Source: Anomaloglossus baeobatrachus (taxonomy: Eukaryota > Chordata > Amphibia > Anura > Aromobatidae). Taken from it: a stretch of DNA of 64,000 nt. Within the stretch, counting starts at the first letter, position 1. Every line of letters starts with the position of its first letter. Location: the NCBI RefSeq assembly GCF_048569485.1, contig NC_134353.1, positions 702,572,958 to 702,636,957 on the forward strand, read 5' to 3'. Shown here piece by piece: positions 22,984 through 33,275 of the stretch. The notes beneath the pieces are model-generated. The model was not told the DNA's origin and ran no database searches. It was given only the letters and a program-made list of their open reading frames with translations. The position numbers were made by a program, and so were the translations under genes.

Positions 22984-24244
22984 GGTGGGACTGGCAGATT
23001 AGGATAAGGTGGTATATATCCCAATCGCCAGTCGGGATCCACCGTGCTAAAAGATGGAAAAGAAGATGCTGGCAACCCGAAGGTTAGGCGGAGGATACAG
23101 AGCTGGGTGGCTCTGAAACTAATAGTAGCCTGAACCGAGTTAGATGACACTTAGATCTGGAGACTGTGAACCCTGTTAGCGTCACAGGGTCCACACACCC
23201 AGCCCAGGAACTTCCTGTTAACAACACAGGGGCTATTGGCTACTCTGTTCATGTGCATAGGGGGCACACCTGTGGACAGCAGGCACAGCAGCAGCAGCCC
23301 AGTTAATGCCACTGGGCTGCACTAGCAGGACTGGTAGGACAGTAGCTGGTCGTAACCGTTCTGCGTTACCAAGTGTGGTGGCGTCCTCCACCAAGGTCCT
23401 ATCTCTGCCTACCTGTGGCCTAAAGCCGCAATGGGTTAAACACATGGAGGTGTGCTCTGTCAGAGCATAATAGAAGACTGCACACCTCCTTGTTGTCTCC
23501 AGCCCCTTTGAAAACCTGGGTCTGCCCCAACCAAGGGTGGACCACAGTGCACCTCCAGGAGCCAATAGCAGAGTGCCACGTCATCAGTGACATAACCAGC
23601 GGACTATCCGGAACCGCCACTTCACTGATGACCTCGTGGCAGCCACGCCCCAAACACCTCGCCAGTCATCGTCTGACGAACAATGATGAGGTGCCAAATC
23701 ATCGGGGTGGGCCTCTGCGAGCCAGTCCGGAGTGGCCACATCATCAGGACATCTGATGCCCTCTGGCCTATCAGGGACTGCCACCTCACGGACATGGCTA
23801 GTGAGTTCCTTACCGGACCTAGCCTCTGATGCAAAAAGTGCCTGAGCATGCTCAGTAGCCTGAACAACAGTCTCAGAAAACAGATTATCAGCTTCAGCAT
23901 GCTCTGTAGGCACAACACAGGGCTTACACACGGCACGGAGTCCAAGAACCTGTGCAAAGAGGCTTTTCGCACTAAGTGTGGGAGCATGCTCAGTAGCCCG
24001 AACTGAGGACTTAGCCTCAGGAATGGCACAGTCAGGCTGAGCATGCTCACTAGGCGAAACACTTGACTTAGGCTGTGGCTGGTGTAAATCGGCACACGTA
24101 TGCGCACTAGCCGCCTCTGCACACTTTGACGTGGAGGAGGAAGCAGCCAGCTGGACGACCCGAGGCACGGCCAAAAATGGCAGCTGACGCCTGGGCACAA
24201 CTGGAACCGCAGCAGGCTGCTTGCAGCTACGGGGGCATCGATTC
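22984..24244. mobile_element. Unclassified 1.26-kb insertion inside hAT 1
   Basis: It interrupts hAT sequence between GTTAC (22979-22983) and GTAAC (24245-24249), a possible imperfect 5-bp TSD. It begins GGTGGGACTGGCAG and has no recognisable protein. The long minus-strand frame over it has no motif. GAGCATGCTC-like decamers recur near 23846, 23898, 23990 and 24038. An LTR is possible but ends lack TG/CA. Confidence 0.4.
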
Positions 24245-24332
24245 GTAACTCCAACTACCAGCCAAAATAAGATGTCTACTTCTTCCCGTGGATAATCTGA
24301 TATGATCCCTTTTTTCACGGACACGACCACCG

Positions 24333-25140
24333 CTGCCAAATGTAGATGAGGCACCAAAAGAGCAGGTGCTTGAATGGATCTCAAGTGCTCAATCAAGTGC
24401 CCTCTCCTCCACCTCAACTTCAATATCCCAAATACTCCATTCCTCTGTGGTGTCAACCCAATCGCACTTGCTTCCTACCAGCTCTCAAGTTTCCACCCGC
24501 CCTGCTGAGTATGGGGTAACAGAGATGGTTGAGTCTGCAGATATGTTCAGTCACACTATAGCCTGGGAATCAGAGGTCTGCTCAAAAGCTGCAGTGAGTG
24601 CAGACAAGGAAATGATCTGCACTGATGCCCAGAAGCTTTGTGAGTCTGATCCAGGCCCCGATGAAGAAGGTTCTGATAATAATGTAGGCCCTCATTCCCA
24701 AACTGTAAATCCTCTTGGTGGAGACAATGGGGAACATGCTGATGAGACTCAGATACCTGATTGGAACGACAACTTTACTATTCGGTCAGGGCAGGAAGTG
24801 GTTGGCTCTGAGGAATCAGGACGAGAGGAGTGAAAACACACAGGGTGATGATGAGGTTGGAGACCCAACTTACTGTCAACCCACAGTCAGCCAGTCGATG
24901 AGGTCAGCAGAGGAGGTGGAGGAGGATGCTACTGACAACGAGGTTAGGTTGCGTCTTCCTGGACAGAGACAAAGTACTGGAAGCACGTCAACAGCTGAAT
25001 CCTCAGCCACAACTCTGCCTCTGAGCAGAAGTTGTGGTGGCTCTGCAAGTCGCATGGGCTGTAAGCCTTGCCTAGCCTGAGGCTTTTTTGACATCGCAAA
25101 GGATCACACAACTCATGTCATCTGTAAGATTTGTCACCAA
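24333..25140 (+). pseudogene. hAT 1 transposase, N-terminal linker and BED zinc finger
   Basis: Plus-strand reading with EAPKEQVLEWISSAQSS, a Ser/Thr- and acid-rich linker, then FDIAKDHTTHVICKICHQSL, the Cys-x2-Cys half of a BED finger. The linker is interrupted by stops near 24831 and 25078, and the His half of the finger is not seen. It should precede the core but lies downstream of it. Confidence 0.7.
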
Positions 25141-25848
25141 TCTCTAAGTAGAGGTTAAAAAAATCACTACTTTGTGATAGGGTGAGGGTGTATTGATGAT
25201 GATGACCTTTATCCACTGTGAATGCAAGATGCTTATTTGCAGTTCATTGTATGCATTGTTGCTGACTACCCACAAGGGGCTGCTGTTTTGCATCTGCCTT
25301 TGACGGTTTGGTCACTATAGCAATATCAAAACGGTTTTCGGCTGTGGACTTGGAGACCGGAGGAGGTGCTGTATGTGAGCTGAATGAAAAGTGAAAGGTG
25401 TGCGGAACAGAAAGGAGCCGCCGCGGAAACAATTTGGTGGATTGTGAGGAGACTCGTGTTGGAGCTGGTGCGGAGGACCGTAACGCCTGTGAGCAGCATC
25501 CTGTGCTGTAGACCGCCATTCTTCAGTTGCTGGCTATACTGATTACCGTGAGAGGATCATCAAGTCTGTATTTATGGCAACTGGACACCACAGTACCCGG
25601 GTACAGTAGGTTTGGCCCTGTCAGGACTGCGTGCACCCAATACTTTGATTTGGTAACAAAACACATAGCTGTTTTGCTTAGGCCGACTATATAAACAATA
25701 AGACTTGCTGCCTCTGCTCTATCAGTTTGTCAGTTACAGTTAAAATCCTAGAGGGACAGTGACACATGTTTGCATTGACTGTTGCTTTACAAGATTACTT
25801 GGACTGTGTTGCTGAGCTGTGTGGTTTGCCTTACCACTGTTATCATCA

Positions 25849-26790
25849 ACTTTTTGCAATTAAAATTGCGTAGCAAAAATGGACAGGTGGGGTACAATGC
25901 ACAGATGGTATAGCAAAATTGTCAGCAGTGGAACCCTCACGTAATATCCCTGACAATGAAACTATGGCCCTAAAAGTAGCAGCACTTTTTGCAATTAAAA
26001 TTGCGTAGCAAAAATGGACAGGTGGTGTACACTGCACAGGTGGTATAGCAAAATTGACAGCAGATGAACCCTCACGTAAAATATCCCAGACAATGAAACT
26101 ATGGCCCTAAAAATGTCAGCACTTTTTGCAATTAAAATTGCGTAGCAAAAATGGACAGGTGGGGTACAATGCACAGGTGGTATAGCAAAATTGTCAGCAG
26201 AGGAACCCTTACGTAATATCCCTGACAATGAAACTATGGCCCTAAAAGTGGCAGCACTTTTTGCAATTAAAATTGTGTGGCAAAAATGGACAGGTGGTGT
26301 ACACTGCACAGGTGGTATAGCAAAATTGACAGCAGAGGAACCCTCACGTAATATCCCTGACAATGGAAATATGGACCTAAAAGTGGCAGCACTTTTTGCA
26401 ATTCAAATTGCGTAGCAAATATGGACAGGTGGTGTACAATGCACAGGTGGTATAGCAAAATTGTCAGCAGAGGAACCCTCACGTAATATCCCTGACAATG
26501 GAAATATGGCCCTAAAAGTGGCAGCACTTTTTGCAATTAAAATTACGTAGTAAAAATGGACAGGTGAGGTACAATGTAGAGGTGGTGTAGCTTGCTTGTC
26601 AGCATAGGAACCCTCACGTACTATCCCAGATAATGAAAATATGCCCCTAAAACTGGCAGCACTTTTTGCAATTAAAATTGCGTAGCAAAAATGGACAGGT
26701 GGGGTACAGTGCAGAGATGGTGTAGCTTGGTTGTCAGCAGAGGAACCCTCACGTACTATCCCTGACAATGAAACTAAGCCCCAAGGAATT
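25849..26790. repeat. Satellite, 135-bp unit, seven copies
   Basis: TTTTTGCAATTAAAATTGCG recurs at about 25851, 25986, 26123, 26258, 26393, 26528 and 26663, a regular 135-bp step. Each unit also contains ATGGACAGGTGG and GAACCCTCACGTAATATCCC. The frames over it are repeat artefacts. It lies in the 3' part of hAT 1. Confidence 0.92.
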
Positions 26791-27490
26791 GCCTGAGCTG
26801 AGTTAGACAGATGCTGTGATAAAATCTTGCACAGCGCTGGCACAAACCTGCCTAGCAAAAATGGCTATGAAATGCTGTAATGTAGCCCTGAAAAGGGCTG
26901 AAAGTACAAGTAGTCCCTAATCCCTAAACCGATGTGTATATTGCACTGTATAAGTCTATAGCGCACACATCAGCAGCAGCAGCAGCGGGAGCGGTGACTG
27001 TCATACACCCGCAGCAGAGAGATAATGGCGGCGAAGGGGAAAATGGCCGGGTCTTATAGGGCAAGGGCATGTGACATGCACAGCCTATGACACATGCCCT
27101 TGCTTGTTTGGCAAAAAGCCAGTTTGCTGTGTGTCTGTGATTGGCTGACAGCCTGGCTATACGCGTGGTTAGGAAAAAAAAATGGCGATCGCAATTCTTT
27201 CAGCACTCAGTAGCACTGATAGCACTGATCTAAACCCCGTCCCCCCCGCACACTATATGCTGAATTTTGATAATATCATTATTAACAGTGACTGACACTA
27301 TTACAGTGAAAAGCCAGCTAGTAACTAGCTACACTTTTGGTGATCGAACCGTTATCGAACAGTAACTCGAACAGCCGAACTTGAAGCAAATCGTTCGAGT
27401 TTGTTGAACGACTCGAACACCGCCCAAAATCACTCGAATTTGAAATTGGCGAACGGTTCGAATCGCACATCGCTCAACTCTACTGATGAG

Positions 27491-28240
27491 TGGTCAGTCC
27501 CTTACCATTTCCTGCTAGAGGTGTCAGGCCCCGGGTTATATAGCACCCCATTGTCCAATGACCTCTAAGTCAATGGATGGCAGCATAAGCCGGCTTTTGT
27601 CCTACTTTGCCTATCCTGCCTGCAGTGTAATTTTCTATCCATGCGATGGGCCTCAGGCCTGTCAAGTGACTGAATAGTGCACAAGTGTCTGGACTTCTGG
27701 AATCTGGGAGTTGGTGACCCACTTCCACATGTGCTAGTTCCAGGGAAGGGGATAAGTGTGAGGTGTATACAAAACTATCCAGTGGCCTGCGTCGATATAA
27801 GAATGGACTGTGGTACTACGTACTATGAAGTGAGAGTGGTTAAGGACTTATTGCACCCTATAATTGTGGGACTTGATTTTCCTTTGTTTTGACACTTGTA
27901 GGGGAAAACAATGTCACCTTGTAGTGCGGCTGACAACCAAGTCACGACTAGAGAAACCTCTTCACATATAGCGGCCAACAAGTTTCCATTTTTGTGCTGG
28001 CTGGTGGTGAGGATGAAGTAGCATCACCTGAAGTCAATGTTTCTAAGCTGGAGGTGTCCAGGGGAAACTTTGAAACTGTGCAACCCTGGGATTTAACATT
28101 GGAAGGTGCCCTGGAAAATGTGACAATGTTAAATGGGGTTCTTCAGGAGGAGGGGGCCAATAGTCATTTTCCTCATTTTGCTATGAATGGCAATTTGTTG
28201 TATTGGGTGATTGAATAAAAAGAGGAAGTAATAGAGCAGT
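27491..28240 (+). pseudogene. Protease region of the Gmr1-like fossil
   Basis: A 71-residue frame at 27677-27892 with VDIRMDCGTTYYEVRVVKDLLHPIIVGLDF resembles the retroviral-type aspartic protease region of gypsy elements (the terminal IIVGLDF matches the usual ILG-D-F block). Decayed sequence follows to the integrase. Fossil with many breaks. Confidence 0.55.
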
Positions 28241-28491
28241 TGCTGGTTCTCCTTCCCTATAGACACAGAGTGTTAAATCTGGCCCATTGTCATGTGTTGG
28301 GTGGGCATCTGGGGGAAGAAAAGACCCAGGAAAGGGTCCTCCGGAGATTCTATTGGCCCAGCTGCTATAGAGAAATCTTGAGCTACTGTTAATCCTGTCC
28401 CATGTGCCAGTTAACCTCCCTGGTGGCCCACTTTTCCAGTCCCCTAGTTCTGTTGCCTATCGTCGAGGTCCTGTTTGATCACATAGCTATG
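28241..28491 (+). pseudogene. Integrase zinc-binding domain of the Gmr1-like fossil
   Basis: The reading LAHCHVLGGHLGEEKT, then RRFYWP and CPMCQ gives the His-His-Cys-Cys finger of gypsy integrases. The solo LTR 28492-29364 interrupts the domain; core-like sequence resumes at 29370. Fossil. Confidence 0.7.
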
Positions 28492-29364
28492 TGTAGCGTT
28501 CTGTCCAGGAGTGGATCCACGGGACCATGCACCGGACTCCCCCAGGGAAGCCACCAGGAGCGAACCCCTATACAGGGACTGTTCTGGCAACCACCCCAGA
28601 GGGCCTAGATGCACAGCAGCCGAAACACAGGCTCGATACGGGGAGCATCCTTGGAAAGTCCGGGCAGAATATGGGGGCCGCTCCCGCGGTGACTTCGGAC
28701 CAGAGGAAATCTGGACGGATGACCGGAGCCAGGCGAAGGCAGCAGGCGAAGTCCGGAACCAGTGATGAATGCAGGCTGGAGACATCGGATGTAATCCAGA
28801 GCCAGTGGCGGAGCAGAGGGAAGATGGTGAGTTCCACTGCTAATGGACAACGGTAAATCTCCAGGGAGCCGGGAGAGCTGGAGTACACACTGGGCATCTG
28901 GATCTGAGGGCAGAGACAGGGTTAATCCAGGAACAAAACACAGAGGGCTTGAACACTAGCACAAGAGACTAAGCTGCAAGAACTCATTGAACAAGCACCG
29001 TCCGTATGCAAAAAGAAGTCTTTTATACCTTGCACCTGTAATCGGCCATATCCTGTTCCAGGGACGCTGGCCCTTTAAGAAGAGGTGAATGAGCATGCCC
29101 GCGCCCTAATGCGCATGCGCGAAGCCCGGGAGCCGGAGACAAGCACAGGGGGCTGGGGACAAGACACAGGGGAGCCGGGGGCAGAGTCCCGAGCCACAGC
29201 GAGCCCGCCAAACAGGGAGCACGAGAGACGCAGGGGAGCAGGAGCGGGAGCAGCAGCTGCTGTCAGTATGCACGTGGACCGGATCAGTGGCTAAGGAGCG
29301 GCACAGCGATCCTGAGACTGGATCAGTGGGTAAAGAGCGGCGCCGGCCCCCCGGGAGCGTGACA
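28492..29364 (-). mobile_element. Solo LTR inserted in the gypsy integrase (fossil)
   Basis: The 873-bp block has TG...CA ends (TGTAGCG and GCGTGACA) and a perfect 5-bp TSD CTATG at 28487-28491 and 29365-29369. On the minus strand it starts TGTCACGCTCC and carries a TATAAAAG box near 29025, which suggests minus orientation. No coding region. Confidence 0.75.
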
Positions 29365-29369
29365 CTATG

Positions 29370-29850
29370 GTCTAAGTGGGACTCCTGGTAAGGTCCACCA
29401 AGGAGCATCAATACGTCCAGGTGGTTCTGGACAATAGTACATATTGCCTCGACTCTATGCCATTAAGAAACTACTCCACAAAGTGCATAGCTTGGGAGTT
29501 AGTCCATATCATCTCTCGAATGTGTCTGCCCAAGGAGATTCTATAAGATCAAGGTGCACCATTCATGTCCAAGGTGATGAGAGAATTATGCAAGGTACTG
29601 CAGATTTCGCAGGTAAGACTTCAGTGTACCCTCCGCAGATGGACAGTCTGGTGAAAAGACTCAATAAAACCTTGAAGTCCATGCTGAAGAAAACATTACA
29701 AAAGGACAGCTGAGACTGAACCATCTCCTACTACACTTCTTATTCACCATTAGGGAAGTTCCCCAAGATTCTCCCCATTTAGCTGCCAGAATTGCATGTC
29801 TTCCAGTCATAATCAGTGCCCCTTAATCCTTAGTATGGTCTTTGTAAGGA
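29370..29850 (+). pseudogene. Integrase core remnant of the Gmr1-like fossil
   Basis: Readings such as GLLVRSTKEHQYVQVVLDNST resemble the start of a gypsy integrase core. Strongly decayed; fossil. The RT/RNase H follows about 0.6 kb later, giving the Gmr1 order. Confidence 0.5.
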
Positions 29851-29884
29851 ATAAGTCATATGCCAGTGTTGTATTGACCACACA

Positions 29885-30375
29885 TGTACTGTATTTATAG
29901 ATATAAATGTGATCTCCTCTGAGATGTCTTTTTTTCTAAGCTAAACAAGCCCAACCTTTCCAACTTGTCATCATATGGGAGACCTTCCATCCCTTGTAAT
30001 AATATAGTTGCATGCATTTGAACTAACTCTAACTTCTGAATATCTTTTTTTAAAAATGTGAAACTCAAAACTGGATCCCATTTTCTAGATGTGGCCTTAC
30101 CAGTCATTACTAGAGAGGTAACAATATGTTGGGATCATGGGATTTTATCTCTTTTTATTCACCCTAAACTCTTGTTTGCCTTTGCAGTTGCTGCCTGACA
30201 TTGAGTTCTGCTGCTTATCTTACTTTGTAACCAGAATACCCAAGTCCTTCTCCTGTCCTGTAGTCCCAAGCATACTTCCATTTAATGCATATGCATCAAT
30301 AGGATTACTCCATCTTAGGTGCACTACTCTACATTTATCAGTGTTAAATCTCATTCGCCAAGTGTTTGTTCATTC
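29885..30375 (-). mobile_element. CR1-type LINE 3' fragment
   Basis: On the minus strand it encodes RMRFNTDKCRVVHLR, EKDLGILV, then LELVQMHATILLQGMEGLPY and LERLGLFSLEKK. These are C-terminal RT blocks of CR1/L2 LINEs (usual form [28 protein letters not shown]). It is 5' truncated, frame-broken and inserted in the gypsy fossil. Confidence 0.8.
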
Positions 30376-30382
30376 AGACATC

Positions 30383-30462
30383 TTCCCCAGATCTTACCCA
30401 TCTTCCCCACCAGATCTTCCCCATCTTCCCCAGATCTTCCCCATCTTCCCCATATTCAGCCA
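30383..30462. repeat. Short tandem repeat, ATCTTCCCC unit
   Basis: About seven copies of CATCTTCCCC and AGATCTTCCCC lie between the CR1 fragment and the RT remnant. Confidence 0.8.
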
Positions 30463-30978
30463 GGTTTGGGCAAGTTACCTGAACGCTGTACTTGATGCTC
30501 TGAGGACGGCAGGTTTTACTATCAACCCAAAGAAATGTGCCTTGGGGATGGAATAAGCCAAATATTTTGTCTATGTGATAGGCAGGGGTGTGATCAAACC
30601 TCAGCTAAATAAGATAGAGGCCATACAGACCAGGCCTGAACCCCTATCCAAGCGACAAGTCAGAACCTTCCTCGGCATAGTGGGTTATTACCGCAGGTTT
30701 GTCCTCAACTTTGCCCTGAAAGTCACCCCTCTAATCAACCTCCTGAAGGGTATTGCCATTGCAAAGTTGTCACTGGAGGCTGAGGGGGAATTTCCGGAAC
30801 TAAAGAAAATGCTTTGTAGGCAGCCAGTAGTACTCAAATTAATGAAATTGTCTCTCCAGGGAGGAAGGAGATGAACTTCTAGTGCCACTTATTGGAGGTA
30901 GCAATCCTAAAAATAAAAATTGGCTCTTTAACAAGCCTTTTCATATGACCTACGATTTATGCCAGATCAGATCCTCAA

Positions 30979-31024
30979 TTTGCAGACACGGTGTTTCGGG
31001 ATGATTGTTCCTCGTCAGTGCAAA
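30979..31024 (-). ncRNA. Hammerhead ribozyme motif, minus-strand arm
   Basis: Read 5' to 3' on the minus strand: stem I TTTGCA (31024-31019), CTGACGA (31018-31012), a short stem II, GAAA (30997-30994), short stem III, cleavage triplet GTC (30987-30985), stem I TGCAAA (30984-30979). All conserved core bases of a type I hammerhead are present and stem I is a perfect 6 bp. Confidence 0.75.
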
Positions 31025-31068
31025 GTATGAGGTCTGAGCTTCACATAAAGCCAGATCAGACCTCATAC

Positions 31069-31114
31069 TTTGCACTGATGAGGGACAATCATTCTGAAAC
31101 ACCGTGTCTGCAAA
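31069..31114 (+). ncRNA. Hammerhead ribozyme motif, plus-strand arm
   Basis: Stem I TTTGCA (31069-31074) directly precedes CTGATGA (31075-31081). A 4-bp stem II with two G-U pairs follows, then GAAA (31096-31099), a 3-bp stem III, GTC (31106-31108) and stem I TGCAAA (31109-31114). The core is canonical. The two arms differ in stem II by C-to-T-type changes, consistent with an ancestral perfect helix. Confidence 0.8.
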
Positions 31115-31679
31115 TTGAGGACCTGATCTGGCATAAATCCTAGGTCATATGAAAAGGCTTGTTAAAGAGTTACTTTTGACTTTTAGTTCATCTACTGGAG
31201 AGACAATTTGAATATTTCCCAGAGGAGCATTGCAGCTATAAGACTTCTCACCACTGAGAGCCAGATTGTTTTTACAGTCTCCGCAAGGAGAAAAGTACTC
31301 CGCTTAGACCCAACTTAATGAAGGAATTCATAGTCCAGACAGATGCATCAGACTTCGAGTTGAGTGCTATCATTTCACAAGAGCTAAACGGGAAGTAGCA
31401 CCCCATCATCTATCTGAGTAAGAAATTGTCCACCTCTAAGATATTACCTCCTATACCTGAAGTTTTAGCTAGTCTCTGACCATGCCCAACTGAGATGAAT
31501 GTGGGAAAGAAAAATGAACAATGCCCAGGTGACAAATAAGTTCCTGCCCCTTCAAAATTTTACTTTTTAGGTTGAGCATAGGCCCAGGAAACATCATGGG
31601 AATCTGGATACCTTGTCAAGGGTATGTTGTTTGATGGCAGAAGGTGCCAAGCCTTCTGGCTTTGAGTAGAGGTGAGGGG

Positions 31680-32130
31680 TGTGTAAGGTGTTCCTGGATG
31701 GGAGGTATGTGTCATAGAGGTGGCAAGCTTCAGTGATGTAGAAACCAGAGAAACAGGCTGTAGCAGTTATAATACTGAGACATTGTTTTAATGGCCCCGG
31801 ATTTGGGGTCTGGGTTTAAGGAACGGCCACAAGAGCTGAGTGGTTCTGGTCATTGTGCCCTTCTGAGCATCCAACTGCTCATTATGTGTACAGAGCATGG
31901 TAGTGCTCGCTCATCATTACCTGCCTCATTTTGCTGTTGGCGAGTGGAGGTGAAAACACCTGTGCTAGTCAGCTCTGCTGGCTGGTCAGGTCTGAAGACG
32001 TGTGAAAGACCTATATGGACGGCTTTGTTTATTGTGTTTTTCCTTATACTTATACAGGAGAAAGGCTGTTTGTTTTCGTTTCCAGGAAGTATTTGTACTT
32101 TAAATAAATCTTCCAAGTTTTGATATAAAC
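31680..32130 (+). repeat. 3' LTR of the Gmr1-like fossil
   Basis: Matches 16498-17040 in order and orientation, with many substitutions and a shorter middle. AATAAA occurs near 32100. Confidence 0.75.
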
Positions 32131-32469
32131 GAGATGCCTTAATATTAAGCTATAGGTTCATTGTTTATTTGATTAGATATTTGGGAAGTCATATCTAATA
32201 AGAAAACAATAAGGTAGGTGTCAGAGTCAGATATCAAAGTAAAATGTGAACGTTAAATGTCAAACTCAAATATCAAAGTCAGATCTCAAAATTAACATCA
32301 CTGGAGTTTGTCTGCTAACCAGCATCATAAAAAGCTAAACATTATTTGTCTGCTCCCAGGATTCACCTCCAGAAGCTACATTATATGAGATCTAAGCCTT
32401 ATCACTCAGCCACAGACTAAAGTGATGCTGACTGACGATTTTCCTTGGCTATGAGATTAATCATGCAAA
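32131..32469. other. Unassigned stretch with repeated TCAAAGTCAGAT-like words
   Basis: Degenerate words such as ATATCAAAGTCAGAT and AATGTCAAACTC recur here and again at 33080-33220, on the other side of MITE copy c. No gene or element end was recognised. Confidence 0.4.
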
Positions 32470-33047
32470 CACTAAAGGGTACTTTACACACTGCGATATC
32501 ATTACCGATATCGCTAGCGAGCGTACCCACCCCCGTCGGTTGTGCATCACGGGCAAATCGCTGCCCGTGGCGCACAACATCGCTTACACCCGTCACACGG
32601 ACTTACATTCCCTGCGACGTCGCTGTTGCCGGTGAACCACCTCCTTTCTAAGGGGGCGGTTCGTGCGATGTCACAGCGACGTCACACGGCAGCTGTCCAA
32701 TAGCAGAGGAGGGGCGGAGATGAGCAGCTGGAACATGCCACCTCCTTCCTTCCTCATTGCCGGTGGACGGAGGTAAGGAGATGTTCGTCGCTCCTGCGGT
32801 GTCACACAAAGCGATGTGTGATGCCGCAGGAACGAGGAAGAACATCGCTAATGACCAGACAACAATTTTTCATAAATAAACGACCTCTCTCAGACAAACG
32901 ATTTTTGCCTCTTTTGCGATCATTTAAGGTCGCTCCAGCCTGTCACACGCTGCAATGTCGCTAACAATGCTGGATGTGCGTCACAAACACCGTGACCCCG
33001 ACGATATATCGTTAGCGATGTCGCAGCATGTAAATGGCCCTTTAGTG
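32470..33047. mobile_element. MITE with promoter-like core (copy c)
   Basis: Ends CACTAAAGGGTACTTTACAC and the complement of CACTAAAGGGCCATTTACAT. The interior has GACGTCACACGGC, TCCAATAG (CCAAT) and GGAGGGGCGGAG in the orientation of copy b. Confidence 0.8.
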
Positions 33048-33275
33048 TGCCTAAACGTCATTCTGATTCTCATTGTGATGTTTGAAAAAAGTTGGACATC
33101 AAAGTCAAATGTCAGATGTCAAAATCACGTATCCGATTCAGATGTCAAACTCCGTTCTCAGACAGAGTATTTAGCCTCAAACTGACATTATTCTGATGTT
33201 TGACTTTGATATCTGATCATGTCCTAAAATGGACACTGTAACTTAGGTCCAGTTTGAAGACTTAAGTTAGTTTTT

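Larger units (their letters stand above)
18556..27482. mobile_element. hAT element (hAT 1) nested in the gypsy fossil
   Basis: The TSD is CTAATGAG (18548-18555) and CTGATGAG (27483-27490). Termini are TATTGTTGAGC and the complement of TAGAGTTGAGC, followed by many TTCGAAC/GTTCGA words in both subterminal regions. Transposase pieces on the plus strand lie at 20508-25140 in an unusual order. It carries a Tc1 (18788-20437), an unclassified 1.26-kb insertion (22984-24244) and a seven-copy satellite (25849-26790). Confidence 0.75.
30845..31212. mobile_element. Foldback element with a hammerhead motif on each strand
   Basis: Inverted arms meet near 31035. Both arms share AACAAGCCTTTTCATATGAC, CCAGATCAG, TTTGCAGACACGGTGTTTC and CATACTTTGCACTGA with their complements. 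A looser outer match (CTCTCCAG against CTGGAGAG) extends the arms to 30845 and 31212. Inserted within the gypsy RT/RNase H remnant. No protein. No TSD was found. Confidence 0.78.
30463..31670 (+). pseudogene. Reverse transcriptase/RNase H remnant of the Gmr1-like fossil
   Basis: Readings INPKKCALGM, VRTFLGIVGYYRRFVLNFA and TPLINLLKG are the RT-connection block of Ty3/gypsy. After the foldback, FIVQTDASDFELSAIISQE is RNase H and HGN-DTLSR-like sequence ends it. The 3' LTR begins directly after, so no integrase follows. Fossil with many breaks. Confidence 0.75.
16498..32130 (+). mobile_element. Gmr1-type Ty3/gypsy retrotransposon fossil with nested insertions
   Basis: Direct LTR copies lie at 16498-17040 and 31680-32130. 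Between them, in order on the plus strand, are remnants of gag, protease, integrase, then reverse transcriptase/RNase H. Integrase before RT is the Gmr1 order, known in fishes and amphibians; ordinary gypsy elements have integrase last. It is badly broken, with many breaks, and old: the LTRs are clearly diverged. Nested in it are a MITE (17080-17656), a hAT (18556-27482), a solo LTR (28492-29364), a CR1 fragment and a foldback (30845-31212). Confidence 0.75.

Noticed and set aside
23584-24456. 290-codon minus-strand frame
   Set aside because: Low-complexity composition with no motif, overlapping an unclassified repeat and the edge of hAT 1. Likely a chance frame in GC-rich repeat DNA.
25849-26790. 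Possible CRISPR array because of regular spacing
   Set aside because: The whole 135-bp unit is repeated with no unique spacers, and the setting is a vertebrate genome. It is a satellite.
27450-27475. tRNA B-box-like GGTTCGAATC
   Set aside because: It lies in the terminal region of hAT 1, which is full of TTCGAAC words. No A box, cloverleaf or SINE body is present.
28511-29411. Overlapping Arg/Pro-rich frames of 80-110 codons
   Set aside because: They lie in a GC-rich solo LTR and have no recognisable domain.
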